In this document: piece after piece, positions 30,634 through 32,440 of the stretch | Layout of the letters: each line of letters starts with the position of its first letter | Position numbering within the stretch: position 1 is the stretch's first letter | Assembly: GCA_035936835.1 (NCBI GenBank) | Contig: DASYVT010000212.1 | Span: forward strand, 1 to 32,440 | Direction: 5' to 3' | From: Candidatus Methylomirabilota bacterium | GTDB lineage: Bacteria > Methylomirabilota > Methylomirabilia > Rokubacteriales > CSP1-6 | DNA: 32,440 nucleotides | Notes under the pieces: generated by a model | Seen by the model: only the letters and a program-made list of their open reading frames with translations | Databases searched by the model: none | What the model was told of the DNA's origin: nothing | Program-made: the position numbers and the translations under genes

Positions 30634-32067
30634 TCAGCCGCCTGTCACGACGGGCGGGATCTTGTCCGCCCAGGGCGCCGCGGCCTCGAAGGCCGCCGCC
30701 GCGCGCAGCACCATGGCCTCCTGCCGTCGCCGTCCCACGATCTGGAGCCCTACCGGCAAGCCACTCCTGGTGAAGCCGCACGGAACGGAGATGACGGGCA
30801 GCGCCGTCACCGTGATGCCGTAGGTCAGGAAGAACCACTGCGTGTAGTTGTCGAGCAGCTTGCCGTTGATGTGCGTCGGGTAGGGCTGCTCGACGGGGAA
30901 CGGCGGCACGGCCACTGTCGGCAGGATCAGCAGCTCGCGCGTCTCCATGAAGGCGCGCACGCGGTGCCAGAGGGTGGTCCGCAGGGCCTCGGCCCGGCCG
31001 ATTTCCTCGGGTGAGAGCTTGAGACCCTGCTCGATGTTCCAGACGAGCCCCTTCTGCATCTGCTCCTTCCACTGTGGCAGCTTGTCGGCGTGGTTGGCGA
31101 CCATGGCGAGCCCGCGCGTGCCGAGCACGATGTCGTTGACCTCGCCGAAGTCGCAGCAGGCCGACTCGACCTTGGCGCCCAGCGATCGGAAGACGCGGGT
31201 CGCCGCCTCGGCCACCTGCGCGACCTCCGCGTCCACGGGGATGAGACCGTTGAGGTCGGGTGTCCACGCGATCCGCCAGCCCTTGATCGAAGGCGATTTG
31301 ACCGCGCGGGGGAAGGCGGCCGTGTCCACGTCGTAGGAGATGGGCGAGCGGTCGTCGGGCCCTGCCACCACGGAGAGCATCAGGGCGGTGTCGGCGACGG
31401 TGCGCGCCATGGGTCCGGTGACGCCGATCGAGTCCCAGCCGAGGAGCTTCGGGTAGTACGGGACGAGCCCGGGGCTTGTCCGGAAGCCGACCACGCCGCA
31501 GAAAGCCGCAGGCGTGCGAAGCGAGCCGCCCGTGTCCGAGCCCTGGGCGATGGGGCCCATGCCGGTGGCCAGCGCCACGCCCGCGCCGCCGCTCGAGCCG
31601 CCGCAGGTCAGCGCAGGGTTCCACGGGTTGCGCGTGGGGCCGAAGACGGCGTTGAAGGTGTTGCCGCCCGCGCCGAACTCGGGGGTGTTGGTCTTGCCGA
31701 GGACGATGGCGCCCGCGGACTTCAGCCGCTCCACGATGAGCGAATCCTCCGTGGGCACGTAGTGCTCGAAGACCTTGGAGCCCCAGGTCGTCCTGATGCC
31801 CTTGGTGTGGGTCAGGTCCTTGATCGTCACCGGCACGCCGTGGAGCGGCCCGAGCTTTCCGCCCTTCCTCTTGAGCGCCGCCGTCGCTGCCTTGGCCTCC
31901 TTGAGCGCCGATTCCCGCACGAGAGTCACGATGGCGTTGAGCCTGGGATTGACGGCGTCCACGCGCGCGAGCACCGCCTGCATCACCTCGAGCGGCGAGG
32001 TCTTGCGGGCGCGATAGAGCTGGTGGAGCTCGGTGGCGGGCGTGAAGCAGAGATCGCGGTCGGGCAC
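30634..32067 (-). CDS. amidase-signature family enzyme (GatA-like)
   Basis: 477 residues, normal for the amidase-signature family, which hydrolyses amides with a Ser-cisSer-Lys triad. Lys83 is in VPVTIKDLTHTKG, the cis-Ser in CGGSSGGAGVALA (159) and the nucleophile Ser182 in QGSDTGGSLRTP. The following FCGVVGFRTSPG and the C-terminal TALPVISVPCGFTRSGLPVGLQ are typical. GTG 32067 follows a minus-strand CAGGAGG at correct spacing. It lies 26 nt downstream of the permease, so it is probably part of a peptide or amide uptake operon that continues outside the window. Aryl-amide, nitrile-derived or peptide amidase; the substrate is not decidable. Confidence 0.93.
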   Translation of the reverse strand: MPDRDLCFTPATELHQLYRARKTSPLEVMQAVLARVDAVNPRLNAIVTLVRESALKEAKAATAALKRKGGKLGPLHGVPVTIKDLTHTKGIRTTWGSKVFEHYVPTEDSLIVERLKSAGAIVLGKTNTPEFGAGGNTFNAVFGPTRNPWNPALTCGGSSGGAGVALATGMGPIAQGSDTGGSLRTPAAFCGVVGFRTSPGLVPYYPKLLGWDSIGVTGPMARTVADTALMLSVVAGPDDRSPISYDVDTAAFPRAVKSPSIKGWRIAWTPDLNGLIPVDAEVAQVAEAATRVFRSLGAKVESACCDFGEVNDIVLGTRGLAMVANHADKLPQWKEQMQKGLVWNIEQGLKLSPEEIGRAEALRTTLWHRVRAFMETRELLILPTVAVPPFPVEQPYPTHINGKLLDNYTQWFFLTYGITVTALPVISVPCGFTRSGLPVGLQIVGRRRQEAMVLRAAAAFEAAAPWADKIPPVVTGG

Positions 32068-32093
32068 GGGGAGCCTCCTGAACGGGACGAGGT

Positions 32094-32440
32094 CTAGAGA
32101 ACCTTCCGGGGATCGAGAGCGTCGCGCAGGCCGTCGCCCAGGTAGTTGATGCTGAGCACGGTGAGGAAGATCGCGGTGCCGGGAAAGATCGCCCAGTGCG
32201 GGGCGAAGTCGAGGTTGTCCTTGGCGTCGAAGAGGATGCGTCCCCAGGTCGGGATGTCGGGCGGGAAGCCCAGGCCAAGGAAGGACAGCGTGGACTCGGC
32301 CAGGATGGCCGCCGCCACGTCGAGCGAGCCGGCGACGATCACGGGGCCGAGCGCGTTGGGCAGGATGTGGCGGACCATCTGGCGGAGCGGCCGGGCGCCC
32401 AGGCTCCGCGCGGCCTCGACGAACTCCTTCTCGCGCAGCG
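32094..32440 (-). CDS. ABC transporter permease, DppC/OppC type (C-terminal part)
   Basis: The frame is open to the right edge, so the N-terminus is outside. It reads EFVEAARSLGARPLRQMVRH (the EAA loop that contacts the ATPase), then ILPNALGPVIVAGSLDVAAAI, ESTLSFLGLGFPPDIPTWG and a last helix with FPGTAIFLTVLSINYLGDGL, ending in the family-typical RDALDPRKVL. It is an inner-membrane subunit of a peptide, nickel or opine importer. The neighbouring amidase could act on the imported compound. Confidence 0.93.
   Translation of the reverse strand, partial: LREKEFVEAARSLGARPLRQMVRHILPNALGPVIVAGSLDVAAAILAESTLSFLGLGFPPDIPTWGRILFDAKDNLDFAPHWAIFPGTAIFLTVLSINYLGDGLRDALDPRKVL

Noticed and set aside
1-32440. 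CRISPR arrays, tRNA or rRNA genes, selenocysteine machinery
   Set aside because: I saw no regularly spaced repeats, no cloverleaf or conserved rRNA segment, and no SelA, SelB, SelD or tRNA-Sec signature.

Overview
The window is high-GC bacterial DNA (by eye well above 60% G+C) packed with overlapping, co-directional metabolic genes. Its mix of acyl-CoA dehydrogenases, CaiB-type CoA transferase, hot-dog hydratases, amidases, TRAP and peptide-type ABC transporters, plus UGSC selenoproteins, suggests an uncultured soil or subsurface bacterium of the Rokubacteria/Methylomirabilota or Pseudomonadota kind. That placement is inference; no rRNA or marker gene is present.

Layout. (1) 9-6487, minus strand: five-gene operon with an M20-type amidohydrolase, a tandem-fused double acyl-CoA dehydrogenase, a MaoC-like hydratase, a CaiB/BaiF CoA transferase and a second acyl-CoA dehydrogenase, probably a CoA-thioester catabolic route. 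(2) 6653-7189: zinc-ribbon Nudix hydrolase. (3) About 7270-9747: a foreign patch that looks like integron gene cassettes without an integrase. It has two well-formed attC sites, a zinc-binding HNH-like protein, a HEPN-motif protein with an apparent frameshift, and a BrnT/BrnA toxin-antitoxin pair. (4) 9763-11059, minus: three consecutive hot-dog genes (two MaoC-like, one FlK-like thioesterase). (5) 11111-13056: TauE/SafE permease and MFS transporter, divergent from a 23-bp gap with a symmetric -10 element.

(6) 13064-19261 is the most interesting part. Two genes contain an in-frame TGA that begins a UGSC (Sec-Gly-Ser-Cys) motif and is followed, at the same 10-nt spacing, by a 9-bp hairpin with a GTG loop. 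The two hairpins differ by compensatory changes, so they look like bacterial SECIS elements. The first selenoprotein (13064-14650) is a natural fusion of the UGSC domain with a second domain; at 17676-19261 the same two modules are encoded by separate, overlapping genes. A TPR lipoprotein-like protein, an MscS channel and an alpha-glucan phosphorylase lie between them. (7) 19284-23375: tight operon downstream of the second selenoprotein with a YheT-like hydrolase, TTC38-like TPR protein, M20 peptidase and GNAT acetyltransferase.

(8) 23392-30616: accessory catabolic region. A two-subunit hydroquinone 1,2-dioxygenase and a DctPQM TRAP transporter are bracketed by three decayed copies of one insertion-sequence end and by gene fragments (TfoX-like, class II fumarase 5' end), followed by a Crp/Fnr regulator. 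(9) 30634-32440, minus: an amidase-signature enzyme and the C-terminal part of a DppC/OppC-type permease running off the window.

Several promoters show a -10 hexamer 7-8 nt before the start codon, which suggests leaderless transcripts. No rRNA, tRNA, CRISPR array, integrase or selenocysteine machinery (selA, selB, selC, selD) was seen.
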